A DNA stretch of 64,000 nt, taken from positions 1 through 64,000 of the forward strand of contig DASRBN010000009.1 of the NCBI GenBank assembly GCA_035653615.1, read 5' to 3'. The notes beneath the pieces were generated by a model. The model ran no database searches, was not told the DNA's origin, and saw only the letters and a list, made by a program, of their open reading frames with translations. The position numbers and the translations under genes were made by a program. Origin of the DNA: Ktedonobacteraceae bacterium (GTDB taxonomy: Bacteria > Chloroflexota > Ktedonobacteria > Ktedonobacterales > Ktedonobacteraceae). Shown here in pieces: positions 1-8,805 of the stretch; within the stretch, counting starts at the first letter, position 1, and every line of letters begins with the position of its first letter.

Positions 1-398
1 CAATCTCGCGATCACTTTGATCCACCGCTCTGGTTCCTGCCACATTCGGCAGACCCGGCGCCATTTCGCCTCCTGTCCTCAACAAGCGCTTGCTCTCCTC
101 ACTTCTCTCAAAGGAGGCCAGCAATCATTCACAAGCCCTGCGCAATCGGTACCGTAACCACTAGACACAGCCATGCCTTTCTGGTAATATGTAGCAAAGA
201 GCAGAAAATGTAGAAGGATTAGCAGGGAAATTTGCAAAATCCTGGCTTTTAAACAACGCTGAAGTTATTACTGGGGTGCATCTAGATGAAGATGCGAGAA
301 AAAAGTTTTTCTTCTTCTATTGGGTCATCAGGTTAGTAGCCTTTGAATATATATTTACTGTAAAAGGTAGTCCTATCCAGGGGAGAAGCGCTCATAAG
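1..398. other. Upstream region without a recognised gene
   Basis: I see no supported coding region, RNA gene or repeat here. The reading frame of the next gene stays open back to 276, but the residues before 399 are low-complexity and lack a ribosome site, so this part is read as 5-prime untranslated sequence. No convincing promoter was found by eye. Confidence 0.5.
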
Positions 399-2852
399 AT
401 GGAACCGATAAAAGAAGCTGCCGGGAACATCCCACATGCAGCATCCTTTCCGGTCTACCTGACACGCTTTGTGGGGCGGGAGGACGAGCTTGCCACGCTC
501 ACCTCTTTGCTCACAAACAAACGCCTGCTGACCCTCGTAGGAGCTGGCGGAGTAGGTAAAACGCGCCTGGCGTTGCAGGTTGCGACGAAATTGAGCGGCT
601 CCTTCGATGATGGTATGTATTTGATTGAATTAGCCCCGCTCTCTGATCCGCAACTGGCTCCACAGGCCATCGCTTCCGCCCTCAATATGCGAACTGATCG
701 CGATAGCTCGCTGATCGCATTGCTCAAATCCGAACTGGCGGAGCGGAATGTTTTGTTGCTGCTGGACAACTGCGAGCATGTTGTAAGTGAATGCGCTACA
801 CTGGTGGAGGCCCTATTGCAAGCCTGCCCCAGGCTGCATGTCCTCGCAACAAGCCGGGAGCCGCTAAGAGTCGCTGGAGAAGTGACCTGGCGGGTAACGC
901 CGCTGTCAATACCCGACCCCAACCAGCATCTTGCTATCGAAAAGTTGATGTGTTACGAAGCTGTACAGCTTTTCTACGAGCGGGCAATGGAGAGCAATCC
1001 GCGTTTTCTGCTCACGCCACAGAATGCCGCGCCGGTGGCGCGTATCTGCGCGCACCTGGATGGGCTGCCATTGGCGCTGGAGCTGGCAGCGGCGCTGCTG
1101 CCGATGTATTCGGTGGATCAACTGGCAGCGCGGGTGGACGAGCGTTTTAAGCTATTAAGGTATGGCAAAAGAACCGCGGAGGCGAGACACCATTCGCTGG
1201 AGGCAGCGCTGGACTGGAGCTTTGCGCTGCTTACTCCCAACGAGCAAGCCCTGTTCCTTCGCCTGGCAGTCTTTGCGGGTAGCTGGAATGTTGAGGCGAT
1301 GGAGCATGTCTGCGCCTCGAATGACCTGGCACCGTCGCTGATCGTTGAAACGCTGGTCTATCTCGTGAATAAGTCGCTGATCGTAGCAGAGGAACAAGAG
1401 GGAGCGGAGAAAGATACGGTAGAAGTTCGCTACCGGCTGCTTGATACGATGCGACAGTATGCGTTGGAAAAGTTACGACAGGGTGATGATTTCCAGCAAA
1501 TGATGGAGCAGCACTATGCCTGGTACCTGCATCTCGCGAAAGAGGCGAATACGCACATCTACGGTATGGAGCAGGCACAGTGGCTCCAACGCCTTGAGAT
1601 GGAAACGCCTGATCTGCGAGCTGCGCTGTCACGCGCGCTGGCAGGCAGGCGGCTCGATGCAGCAGTACGCCTTGCCGACGCGCTGCGCCGTTTCTGGATC
1701 ATACACAATTATTTTAGCGAAGGGCGATACTGGTTCGATGCGCTGCTGGCGGCAGATAACCAGGAAGCGAGCAGGCTCAAAGGTACGGCGGGCGAGCATC
1801 AGGGGATAGAGGACAGGCACAATGGTATGGCGGGCGACCACCGGGGTACGCCCCTACAGGCGGGGTTGAAGGCGCGGGCGCTGTTTGGGGCAGCAGAATT
1901 TGCGCGCTACCAGGGAGCATATGATCGCACATGCGCGCTGCTCATAGAGGAGATTGCGCTGCTGGAGAAGCTGGAAGATAGACCGGCACAGGCGGAAGCT
2001 CAGGTCTACCTGGGCTTGACAATGGGTTTGCAAGGCAAGTATGAGCAGGGTATGGCGCTCTGCAAGACTGGACTCAGTTTCTATCGCAGCATTGGAGAGC
2101 AGCAGGGAACAGGGATTGCCCTGGCAACCCTGGCATTTATTACCCTCGCACAAGGGGACGCTCGGGAGGCAATGGCTTTGAGCGAAGAAGCTTGCCAATT
2201 GCTGCGCGAAAGCGGAAATCATGTTCACCTGCTGTATGCATTGTTCACGCAGGCGCAGGCGGCCCTGTTTTTGAAAGCGATAAAAGAGGCTCGCGACGCC
2301 TGCCGGAAAGCACTGCGGCTGGCACAAGCTCAACGGCAATCCTACGGCATCGCCGCAAGCCTGGGACTGATCGGAGGCATGGCGGGAATAGAAGAACGCT
2401 ATGCACAGGCAGCGCGATTGTTCGGCGCGGCACAGGCGTTACAAGAGCGCATCCAGGCTCCTCACCCTCCGGCGGGGCGTGCTCTGCTGGAACGTATGGT
2501 ACTCTCTATTATTACCAGCTTTGGTCAGGAAAATTTTTTGCGCCACTTTGCGGAGGGAAAGTCCAGTTCACTCGAAGACATCCTGATCGAGGCAGAGGCA
2601 ATACTTGAAACGCCTCCCGCCTCACGTACAGGGGGGTCGCCGGCTGCCGCAACTGAAGTGGCCGGATTGAGTCCGCGGGAGCTTGAGGTTCTTGTGCTGG
2701 TAGCGAAAGGCCTGACAGATGCTCAAGTTGCCAGATACCTGTTTCTCAGTACGCGAACAGTGAGCAAGCACTTGCAGTCCATCTATGCCAGGCTCGGCGT
2801 CAATTCACGCAGCGCTGCCACTCGTTTCGCATTTGAGCATGGCCTGGTTTAA
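399..2852 (+). CDS. LuxR-family regulator with NB-ARC-like ATPase and TPR-like repeats
   Basis: An 817-residue cytoplasmic regulator. A P-loop GAGGVGKT lies at about residues 48-55, a Walker B LLLLDN near 119-124 and an ATSREPLR sensor motif soon after. The middle is helical and TPR-like, and the last 60 residues form a LuxR-type helix-turn-helix (LSPRELEVL at its start). This is the layout of STAND ATPase regulators (COG3903-like), in which nucleotide and an effector control DNA binding; the effector here is unknown. The ATG at 399 is chosen because AGGGGAGAAG lies just upstream, although the frame is open from 276. Oddity: between the ATPase and TPR regions, 1782-1862 holds two degenerate 42-bp direct repeats resembling the dispersed GGGCGACC-type repeats, translated as two 14-residue units. 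The gene stands alone, with no obvious target beside it. Confidence 0.88.
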   Translation: MEPIKEAAGNIPHAASFPVYLTRFVGREDELATLTSLLTNKRLLTLVGAGGVGKTRLALQVATKLSGSFDDGMYLIELAPLSDPQLAPQAIASALNMRTDRDSSLIALLKSELAERNVLLLLDNCEHVVSECATLVEALLQACPRLHVLATSREPLRVAGEVTWRVTPLSIPDPNQHLAIEKLMCYEAVQLFYERAMESNPRFLLTPQNAAPVARICAHLDGLPLALELAAALLPMYSVDQLAARVDERFKLLRYGKRTAEARHHSLEAALDWSFALLTPNEQALFLRLAVFAGSWNVEAMEHVCASNDLAPSLIVETLVYLVNKSLIVAEEQEGAEKDTVEVRYRLLDTMRQYALEKLRQGDDFQQMMEQHYAWYLHLAKEANTHIYGMEQAQWLQRLEMETPDLRAALSRALAGRRLDAAVRLADALRRFWIIHNYFSEGRYWFDALLAADNQEASRLKGTAGEHQGIEDRHNGMAGDHRGTPLQAGLKARALFGAAEFARYQGAYDRTCALLIEEIALLEKLEDRPAQAEAQVYLGLTMGLQGKYEQGMALCKTGLSFYRSIGEQQGTGIALATLAFITLAQGDAREAMALSEEACQLLRESGNHVHLLYALFTQAQAALFLKAIKEARDACRKALRLAQAQRQSYGIAASLGLIGGMAGIEERYAQAARLFGAAQALQERIQAPHPPAGRALLERMVLSIITSFGQENFLRHFAEGKSSSLEDILIEAEAILETPPASRTGGSPAAATEVAGLSPRELEVLVLVAKGLTDAQVARYLFLSTRTVSKHLQSIYARLGVNSRSAATRFAFEHGLV
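1782..1862 (+). repeat. Dispersed repeat-like insert inside the LuxR regulator
   Basis: GGTACGGCGGGCGAGCATC (from 1782) recurs 42 bp later as GGTATGGCGGGCGACCACC (from 1824) and continues into GGGTACGCCCCTAC. The second copy resembles the intergenic GGGCGACC(G/A)CAAGG...CGCCC elements elsewhere in this window. The period is a multiple of three, so the frame is kept and the insert becomes a Gly/His/Arg-rich linker. Confidence 0.55.
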
Positions 2853-3078
2853 GTAACAGTAGAGCAATTACGTAGTCTGATTACGCAATTTTTACCTTGT
2901 GTATTGCTCACGTTACCTGTATATTACTCATCAAGACATATTGGAGGAGCAGAGATGTGGGGGGGACCGGCATCACTGTAATTTTTAAGGGTGCTGGACG
3001 AAACATCCTGTCACCTCCATATAGATGTCTTGTGCGAGCAGTTTCCCTCTAAAGAAAGGGAAAGGAAAGGTTGAAGGT

Positions 3079-3600
3079 ATGTCGTCATCCCTGACACCCG
3101 ACCAGCGCAAAGCACTGGTACGGGAGTATCTTGAACATGCCTGGAATACTCAAGAAGGCGATGAAAGGGACTATGCGGCGGAGAGTAGGAAACGGCAGGA
3201 TGTGACCGGGGATACGGATGCTAAGTATTCACCCGCCACCGTCTATCTCGGTGGTGAGCGGCTGTGTATACCCCTGGCCCAATTGCGCAATGTTGTTCGC
3301 GCTACCTTTCCTGATATACGCCTGACGGTCAGCGATCTCGTCGTTGATGGGGAAAAAGTGGTGGTGCGCTGGACCTTGCAGGGAACTGATCTGGGTGGAT
3401 ATGAGGGACACGCGCCAACCGGCAGGCCCATGCAAATGACAGGCATTACTATCATACGCATGGAACAAGAAACTATCGTAGAGGAGTGGAATGAGGTCGA
3501 TATCGCAGGGATGCTGCGTCAACTTGGATTCGTTTATGTGCCTCAACCCCCCAGGATTACCATGAGACGACCAGGGCCGGCAAAAACATCTCTATCATGA
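3079..3600 (+). CDS. SnoaL-like polyketide cyclase / ester cyclase family protein
   Basis: A 173-residue soluble protein of the NTF2-like alpha+beta barrel fold. Family marks are visible: RATFPDIRLTV, a GD/GE-type turn before VVVRWTLQGT, APTGRPMQMTGI, and IVEEWNEVDIAGMLRQLG at the end. SnoaL-type proteins cyclise polyketides or bind small hydrophobic ligands, but most bacterial members have no known substrate, and no polyketide genes lie nearby. The ATG at 3079 is preferred over an upstream GTG/TTG in the same frame because AAAGGAAAGG sits 8 bases before it. An insertion of charged residues around residues 25-45 is longer than usual. Confidence 0.75.
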   Translation: MSSSLTPDQRKALVREYLEHAWNTQEGDERDYAAESRKRQDVTGDTDAKYSPATVYLGGERLCIPLAQLRNVVRATFPDIRLTVSDLVVDGEKVVVRWTLQGTDLGGYEGHAPTGRPMQMTGITIIRMEQETIVEEWNEVDIAGMLRQLGFVYVPQPPRITMRRPGPAKTSLS

Positions 3601-3676
3601 AGACTCGCTCTACTCCTTATCAGCATGCTTGCAAGGGTCTTGCAAGCATTGCACAACCTTTTTAGGAGGCCCCCTT

Positions 3677-3871
3677 ATGGCAAATCAACTGGCAAATCAA
3701 GTTGAAGAATTATTGACGGTGCAGGAGGTCGCCAGCATTCTGCGAGTAGATCAGACGACGGTACGGCGCTGGATCAAAGAGGGTACGTTGCCCTCGATCA
3801 GGCTTCCCCATCGCGGGAAACGCGAGATATACCGCGTTCGCCGGTCCACTTTGAATGAGATACTCAGCTAG
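3677..3871 (+). CDS. Small excisionase-type helix-turn-helix protein
   Basis: A 64-residue protein that is almost entirely one winged helix domain of the MerR/excisionase class (HTH_17): LLTVQEVASILRVDQTTVRRW is followed by an IRLPHRGKREIYRV wing. Such proteins bind DNA, sometimes as phage or plasmid excisionases and often as stand-alone regulators. No integrase, attachment site or phage gene lies nearby, so a regulatory role is more likely. The start at 3677 follows a strong TTTAGGAGG site. A second protein of the same class lies at 38090-38311. Confidence 0.8.
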   Translation: MANQLANQVEELLTVQEVASILRVDQTTVRRWIKEGTLPSIRLPHRGKREIYRVRRSTLNEILS

Positions 3872-4227
3872 CCTGGTCTGATCGCAGGTTGCGGGATACA
3901 TACGAATCTAGTGGTGGCAGGCGACCACAAGGCTGGAGTGCGCTCTGCTCTCACCGGTTGCTACACAACTTCCCCCAGTAGCAATCCCACTCCTTATTTC
4001 CCGTCCCTGGAACAGGGTAGCGGTTAATCTTGCTCTACGTTCTATCCTACAAGCAAGGTGCGCAGTATCATCCTGGCATATCGAGAGATAACGTGAGTAT
4101 AATGTGTGCAGTCAACATCATTTGAGATGGAGGAGCGACTGTAGAAACAGGGTAATCGCACGGGTAGCCATGGATGAGGCTTGCCAGGTACGCGACGGCC
4201 CGCGTCAACTTGCCAGGAAATAGTATC
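3872..4227. other. Intergenic region
   Basis: There is no supported gene here. A short GCGACCACAAGG stretch near 3920 resembles the dispersed GGGCGACC repeat family. A TATAAT hexamer at 4098-4103 could be a -10 box for the channel gene, but no convincing -35 box is found at the right distance. Confidence 0.3.
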
Positions 4228-5325
4228 ATGCTAATGGAGAGAAGTATTTCGGTCCTCGCGGGCCTCTGTGCTATATTATTGATTTTCTTTGTGTTGTGGG
4301 ATGTCTTCGAAGTAATAATTCTGCCGCGCCGCGTGTCGCGGCGCCTGCGTTTGACGGTGCTGATCTATCTGATTACCTGGAAGCCCTGGTCGGCGCTAGC
4401 GCGGCGCATGCATAACGATGGCAGGCGAGAAGTATTCCTGAGCTTTTATGGGCCGCTTTCGTTGATACTGCTGCTGGTTGTATGGATGGTGGGTCTGATT
4501 GTCGGCTACGCCCTGTTGCAATGGTCGCTGGGGTCGGCGGTATCAGGAATAGGGGAAGCAAGTGGCTTCCCTACTGATCTCTATATGAGCGGCACGACAT
4601 TTATTACGCTGGGACTGGGAGATGTGATACCTCGCACCGGCCTGGCGCGGCTGGTGACGGTGATAGAAGCTGCCACGGGTTTCGGCCTGCTGGCGGTGGT
4701 AATTGGCTATTTACCCGTGCTGTACCAGGCATTTTCGCGGCGCGAGGCCGATATCACGCTGCTGGACGCGCGCGCCGGTTCTCCGCCGAGCGCGATAGAG
4801 ATGCTGCGCCGCTACGCGCAGGACCGGGACATCAATGCGCTCAACACGTTCTTGCGGGAGTGGGAACGCTGGGGAGCCGAACTATTGGAAAGCCACCTGT
4901 CCTATCCCTCGCTGGCCTATTTTCGCTCGCAGCACGATAACCAATCCTGGCTGGCAGCGCTCACCGTGATCCTGGACGTGTGCGCGCTTGTACTGGTAGG
5001 TATCGATGACCTGCCAACGCACCAGGCTCGCCTGACCTTCGCTATCGCGCGTCACGCGGCAGTTGATCTGAGCCAGGTCCTCAACTTGCCCCCACCCAGG
5101 TATGAGACCAGATTAACGCGCAGGTATAATCTGGCGAAAATACGCAGGCTGCTCAAAGAGGCCGGTATACCGATGCGCGAAGGTGAGGCGGCCGATGAAC
5201 AATTATCTAAGATGCGGGGCATGTATGAATCGTATGTCAACACGTTATCCGACCGCCTGCTGATGCCGCTGCCGCCCTGGATTCCACCGGAGGACTCTCA
5301 AGACGACTGGCTCTCCACCGCTTAG
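4228..5325 (+). CDS. Potassium-channel-like (Ion_trans_2) membrane protein
   Basis: A 365-residue membrane protein. The first 190 residues hold three hydrophobic segments with a pore loop, SGTTFITLGLGDVIPRTG, between the second and third. This matches two-pore-helix potassium channels, but the selectivity filter reads TLGLGD instead of TVGYGD. The C-terminal part (about 170 residues) is soluble, contains a short helical region with several Trp residues, and shows no RCK nucleotide-binding glycine motif. The start at 4228 has AGGAAA 8 bases upstream; the earlier in-frame ATG at 4174 has no ribosome site. It is probably an ion channel in the cytoplasmic membrane; potassium selectivity is inferred only. 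No neighbour suggests a partner. Confidence 0.75.
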   Translation: MLMERSISVLAGLCAILLIFFVLWDVFEVIILPRRVSRRLRLTVLIYLITWKPWSALARRMHNDGRREVFLSFYGPLSLILLLVVWMVGLIVGYALLQWSLGSAVSGIGEASGFPTDLYMSGTTFITLGLGDVIPRTGLARLVTVIEAATGFGLLAVVIGYLPVLYQAFSRREADITLLDARAGSPPSAIEMLRRYAQDRDINALNTFLREWERWGAELLESHLSYPSLAYFRSQHDNQSWLAALTVILDVCALVLVGIDDLPTHQARLTFAIARHAAVDLSQVLNLPPPRYETRLTRRYNLAKIRRLLKEAGIPMREGEAADEQLSKMRGMYESYVNTLSDRLLMPLPPWIPPEDSQDDWLSTA

Positions 5326-5656
5326 CCTCCGCGCCATAAGCAATCGGTATGCAATAAACTAAATCTATACTCGTCTATTCTTTAGGAGATCTCTCGCATC
5401 CGTTGGGGGGGTGCTGGAAAGACCCTGTTCCTGCAGCATTTTTGAAGTGTCTTCGTAAGCTACCTCGTATTCAGTTCTCTGTATGGCCACAAATCCACGC
5501 AGGCCGCCTGTTACTTACTGCTTTTTCCAGGATGAGTTTGAACAAATAAGTCCAACTACCCCATGGGCCGATCAATCGGCCCACGACGAAGCCGTAGGGC
5601 CGATTGCTGGACTATTTTGTGAAAGTTCATGACAGAATATATAAGGAGGACGAGGC
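5326..5656. other. Intergenic region with a dispersed palindromic element
   Basis: No gene is supported. It holds the GGGCCGAT palindrome at 5565-5606 and, after it, a GGACT...TTTGTGAAA...TCATGAC tail (5609-5635) that recurs at 30502-30528. AAGGAGG at 5642-5648 is the ribosome site of the next gene. Confidence 0.5.
5565..5635. repeat. GGGCCGAT-type dispersed palindrome with downstream tail
   Basis: GGGCCGAT-CA-ATCGGCCC (5565-5582) is a perfect 8-bp stem with a 2-nt loop. It is followed by GACGAAGCCGTAGGGCCGATTG and then by a tail that matches 30502-30528 at 22 of 27 bases by hand alignment. Relatives lie at 15073, 16580, 22100-22239, 28570, 30471 and 55245. Confidence 0.7.
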
Positions 5657-6649
5657 ATGCAACGCCGTCTCTTTTCCCGGCTGGTAGGCGTTTTTCTTGT
5701 CGTGATGGTCGCGCAGTTGCTTCAATTGAGCATGAACATGACGATACAGGCCGCGAATGCTCAGTCAAGCAACACTGCGCTTATCCAGGCACAATTAACG
5801 CCTAGTAGTTACACATTTTACGGCTCAAATCACTCCTGGATGCTTACTGCTACCAGTGATTGGTACCAGCATCAAGGCAACTGGTGCGGTATAGCGAATA
5901 TCCGTGCCATTCAGGTCTACGATTGGCTCTATTATGATGGTAAGGCCCCTGGCTGGGATAACTCACAGGAGGCCATCCACAACCGGCTCAACTCGTATAG
6001 CAGTCCCTGGGGATACGGATCGGGAGGCTACGTCTACTCGGATATCGCAGCCGACGGTGGAACTGACCCCCATTCGATTGCCTATGGGGCCTGGTACGAT
6101 ACGCCTCCCAGCAGCCAGAATCAACCCTACTGGTTCCACAACTGGATTTACCGCACCAGCAGCACGACCGCGACCTACGACTTCGGCACCGACTTCGGCA
6201 AGAATACCGTCTCGCATAATGACCCGATCAGTGTAACCATCGATGGCGGCTATCACTCCTTCGTCGTTGATGGAGTTTGGGCGACCAGCGATCCATCCTA
6301 TCCTGGAACGACGATTGGCTCAATCGATACCTGGGACCCCTGGCTCAACCACGCCAACCAGTCGATGGATGGCACCCACCCATTTAATCAGACCGAGAAC
6401 CAGGTATGGTCGCTGACGGACTGGACAACGAATCGTGTGATGTGGGGGCAGGGCTACAACACGCACAACGGCTACGATCCCGACCCTGATACGTCCAATC
6501 ACTATTACGTCCCACCGTTCAATAGCTATGGCGTTCCCTATCACTGGAACACCTACTTTATCACTATTGAACAGGATCGCATCAACAACGATTACACCTC
6601 GTTTGATTATGCCATTGATCAGAATGGCCATTTAGCTCCACATAATTGA
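5657..6649 (+). CDS. Secreted C39-like (papain-fold) cysteine peptidase candidate
   Basis: A 330-residue protein with a classical signal peptide: RRLFSR, then a hydrophobic core to about residue 27 and a probable AANAQS cleavage region. The mature part has the order expected of a papain-like fold: a Cys in GNWCGIANIRA near residue 80, a His in the GGYHSFVVDGVW strand near residue 195, and an Asp in SIDTWDPW near residue 220. The Cys, His and Asp order matches peptidase C39-like proteins, and WCGxA is typical for the catalytic Cys. The rest is rich in Trp, Tyr, Asn and Gly, as in exoenzymes. AAGGAGG precedes the start. It probably forms a pair with the following gene. The substrate is unknown; a non-peptidase member of the fold cannot be excluded. 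Confidence 0.65.
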   Translation: MQRRLFSRLVGVFLVVMVAQLLQLSMNMTIQAANAQSSNTALIQAQLTPSSYTFYGSNHSWMLTATSDWYQHQGNWCGIANIRAIQVYDWLYYDGKAPGWDNSQEAIHNRLNSYSSPWGYGSGGYVYSDIAADGGTDPHSIAYGAWYDTPPSSQNQPYWFHNWIYRTSSTTATYDFGTDFGKNTVSHNDPISVTIDGGYHSFVVDGVWATSDPSYPGTTIGSIDTWDPWLNHANQSMDGTHPFNQTENQVWSLTDWTTNRVMWGQGYNTHNGYDPDPDTSNHYYVPPFNSYGVPYHWNTYFITIEQDRINNDYTSFDYAIDQNGHLAPHN

Positions 6650-6736
6650 TGAGCTGGATAACGCCGTTCTTTCGTTATTAGAAACTCCGGTCAATGCATG
6701 TAGCTCTGACCGGATGAGCAGAGAGAGGAAAAAATC

Positions 6737-7633
6737 ATGGCGCGCACGAAAAGGCGGGTCGCTCGCAGGAGTACTTCTCAAAGATATCCCGTCACGAAAT
6801 ATAGGAGTAGGCAGATAAAAGGTGAACAATCCAGGCTGCCCGGTGGTACGATCATCGCTTTAGGCGCTGCCTTTGGGATGGTCGCACTATGCGTACTCGG
6901 TTTTGCGCTGCTGGTCACCGTTGGACGCGGAAGTAGTGTTGCCAGCGCATCAGGCGGGCCGGTTTCGCACGTGCCCGCCGGTTACGGCTCCCTGAATCAC
7001 GCTAAAGGGCAGTGTGGCAACGCGGGACAGGTAGCCTGCCCCACCGAGCCTGGTTGGTTTGCCGTGCCGTCCGCTTCGCCGGCCAGTATTGCGGCAGCGA
7101 TTGCCGGTAGTCCCGATTATGCAGCCATGCAGGGTCACTATGGCTATGTTGCGCTCGATACGCCGGCCCTTGTGCATGCCTACGACGCGCATACCGGTTA
7201 TGACTATTACGATGACGATCACTGGGTCGTCTCTGTTCGCAATGCCGCCGGATTGCGCTGTGGCATCTTCGATTTCGTCTACGACCGGGCGCGCGGGCGG
7301 ATGCGCTTCTCCTCGTATGGCGTAATAACTCCCCAGGATGTCCATACGAGGCAGGCGTTTCCCTACATCTCACCGGCGACAGCCATCACGCAATTGCAAC
7401 ACCAGCGCGGCCTCACTCTACTGCCAGGCACACAGCCGGAATTGATCTTTTTTCCCATCGACCCCAGCTTTCCCTACCTTACTTCGCCGGTGCATAACTG
7501 GCGAGGAGGAGGAAACTCCGCTATGAACCCCATGTGGCACATCATTGGGTCGGATGGGCATGATTACTTCGTAGGCGCTGACCTGAATGTGCATGTAGCA
7601 ACGGACCTGCCAGTTGCTAAAGGGCAACCATAG
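6737..7633 (+). CDS. Membrane-anchored extracytoplasmic protein of unknown function
   Basis: A 298-residue protein: a basic cytoplasmic tail (RRVARRSTSQRYPVTKYRSR), one membrane helix at about residues 35-60, then an exported domain of about 235 residues. The exported part has three Cys residues, an aromatic YDYYDDDHW stretch and conserved-looking hydrophobic strands. I do not recognise the family. It follows the cysteine peptidase candidate by 87 bases in the same direction and ends in a strong terminator at 7634-7694, so the two are probably co-transcribed. A role as a membrane partner, substrate or inhibitor of the peptidase is only a guess. The start is set by GAGAGAGGAAAAA upstream. Confidence 0.65.
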   Translation: MARTKRRVARRSTSQRYPVTKYRSRQIKGEQSRLPGGTIIALGAAFGMVALCVLGFALLVTVGRGSSVASASGGPVSHVPAGYGSLNHAKGQCGNAGQVACPTEPGWFAVPSASPASIAAAIAGSPDYAAMQGHYGYVALDTPALVHAYDAHTGYDYYDDDHWVVSVRNAAGLRCGIFDFVYDRARGRMRFSSYGVITPQDVHTRQAFPYISPATAITQLQHQRGLTLLPGTQPELIFFPIDPSFPYLTSPVHNWRGGGNSAMNPMWHIIGSDGHDYFVGADLNVHVATDLPVAKGQP

Positions 7634-7694
7634 AAAAAAGACCAGAAAAACATCCCCATGACACTGGCGCAGGGATGTTTTTCTGGTCTTTTTT
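7634..7694 (+). terminator. Rho-independent terminator
   Basis: A very long, near-perfect hairpin starting one base after the stop codon: AAAAAAGACCAGAAAAACA... pairs with ...TGTTTTTCTGGTCTTTTTT, with a stem of about 23 bp and a 14-base loop, ending in six T. It should also work on the opposite strand. Confidence 0.93.
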
Positions 7695-7825
7695 AGTTGG
7701 GAATAGAATGAGCAGGATAACTTGTTAGAGTGATATAAATATGGTACTGTTATGCTAAGTCCTGGTATTTGTGCCAATCCGACCGGTCAGCGCTCCATTG
7801 ATATTTTTAGTAAGGAGATGCGCCC

Positions 7826-8317
7826 ATGGAAACTCCTTTGACCGCCCCAGCTACTTCGCCGCGCGTCGATACGCACCTTGGCAAGTTTTCGCAGGCAGGC
7901 ACTGTTGTGCTGGCCGCTCTAGCCTTTCTTCTCAGCCAGCCAATCATTGTGTTGATCACCGCGCTTATCCTGGCGATTTCCGCGCTCGCGCCCTCGGTAA
8001 GCCCTTACCGGCTGCTCTATCGCTACGTTGTGTTGCCCCTGCACTTGTGGCGACCGCGTATCGTAGAGGATGACCCGAATCCACATCGTTTCGCGCAGGG
8101 AGTTGGCGCAATATTCCTCATCGCGTCAAGCATTTTGCTGTTCCTGACACCAGCAACTGTGGCCGGTTGGACGCTCGATCTTATCGTTTTCGCGCTGGCC
8201 GCCATCAATTTGACGGTTGGCTTCTGTGCCGGTTGCTTTGTTTACTATCACCTTGGGCGATGGGGCCTGCTACCCCGCGTGCGTTACCAGGGTGGTTTCC
8301 ATTGGCGTGGAGTGTAA
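7826..8317 (+). CDS. DUF4395-like membrane protein
   Basis: A 163-residue protein with four hydrophobic segments arranged as two hairpins. The marks of DUF4395 are visible: a first hairpin ending in SPYRLLYR, the DPNPHRFAQGVGA linker, and GFCAGCFVYY near the end with a C-x-x-C pair at the membrane face. Proteins of this family often sit beside thioredoxin-like or sulfur-handling proteins, and the gene is followed 3 bases later by a membrane-anchored thioredoxin. A role in thiol or sulfur chemistry is inferred from that coupling and from the Cys pair. AAGGAG lies before the ATG. Confidence 0.8.
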   Translation: METPLTAPATSPRVDTHLGKFSQAGTVVLAALAFLLSQPIIVLITALILAISALAPSVSPYRLLYRYVVLPLHLWRPRIVEDDPNPHRFAQGVGAIFLIASSILLFLTPATVAGWTLDLIVFALAAINLTVGFCAGCFVYYHLGRWGLLPRVRYQGGFHWRGV

Positions 8318-8320
8318 GCG

Positions 8321-8788
8321 ATGTCCGATGGTATGGTGCGACTCGTTGTATTTATCCTGATCGTCGTGCTGCTGTGGATAGTTACATGGGCGGGGCGCCG
8401 CTTCGTCGAGATGCGCCGCCGGCAAGCTCTGACGGCGGCTCCATTGGACGTTATGGCAAATGGTCACAGCCCTGAAGCCAGCAGCATTTTCGGCACGAAT
8501 TCAGGCGCAACACAGGTACGTATTCTGGCCTTTCAAAGCGATGACTGCCACCAGTGCCACACATTACAGGCTCCCGCCCTGCAACGGGTACTTGAGGCAT
8601 GCGGCGATAGCGTATCTGTGATGGAGATCGACGCTCCTGGCACGCCAGAATTAACGCAGCGTTACCGCGTGCTGACGCTGCCAACTACTGTCGTACTTGA
8701 CGCCAACGGTAACGCGCGGGCCGTCAATTATGGCTTCGCGCCCACGCAGCGCCTGTTAGAGCAGGTGCAGGCGATACTGGCGCAGTAG
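8321..8788 (+). CDS. Membrane-anchored thioredoxin-like protein
   Basis: A 155-residue protein with a membrane helix at about residues 5-25 followed by a basic stretch, then a thioredoxin fold. The active site is C-H-Q-C at residues 76-79 (FQSDDCHQCHTLQAPALQ), and the cis-Pro loop reads VLTLPTTVVLDANG, both as in functional thioredoxins. The anchor orientation suggests a cytoplasmic domain by the positive-inside rule (RRFVEMRRRQ follows the helix), but this is not certain. It starts 3 bases after the DUF4395 gene, so translation is probably coupled. It likely reduces disulfides or transfers sulfur for its partner. It converges with the next minus-strand gene. Confidence 0.85.
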   Translation: MSDGMVRLVVFILIVVLLWIVTWAGRRFVEMRRRQALTAAPLDVMANGHSPEASSIFGTNSGATQVRILAFQSDDCHQCHTLQAPALQRVLEACGDSVSVMEIDAPGTPELTQRYRVLTLPTTVVLDANGNARAVNYGFAPTQRLLEQVQAILAQ

Positions 8789-8805
8789 GTGTTTGCGGTC
8801 GCACT

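Noticed and set aside
2955-2981. Eight-codon leader-like frame (MWGGPASL) after GGAGGAG
   Set aside because: The ribosome site is good, but the frame is too short to support and has no attenuator-like hairpin after it.
3677-3871. Small HTH protein as a sign of a prophage or integrated element
   Set aside because: No integrase, att-like direct repeat, tRNA gene or phage gene was found around it.
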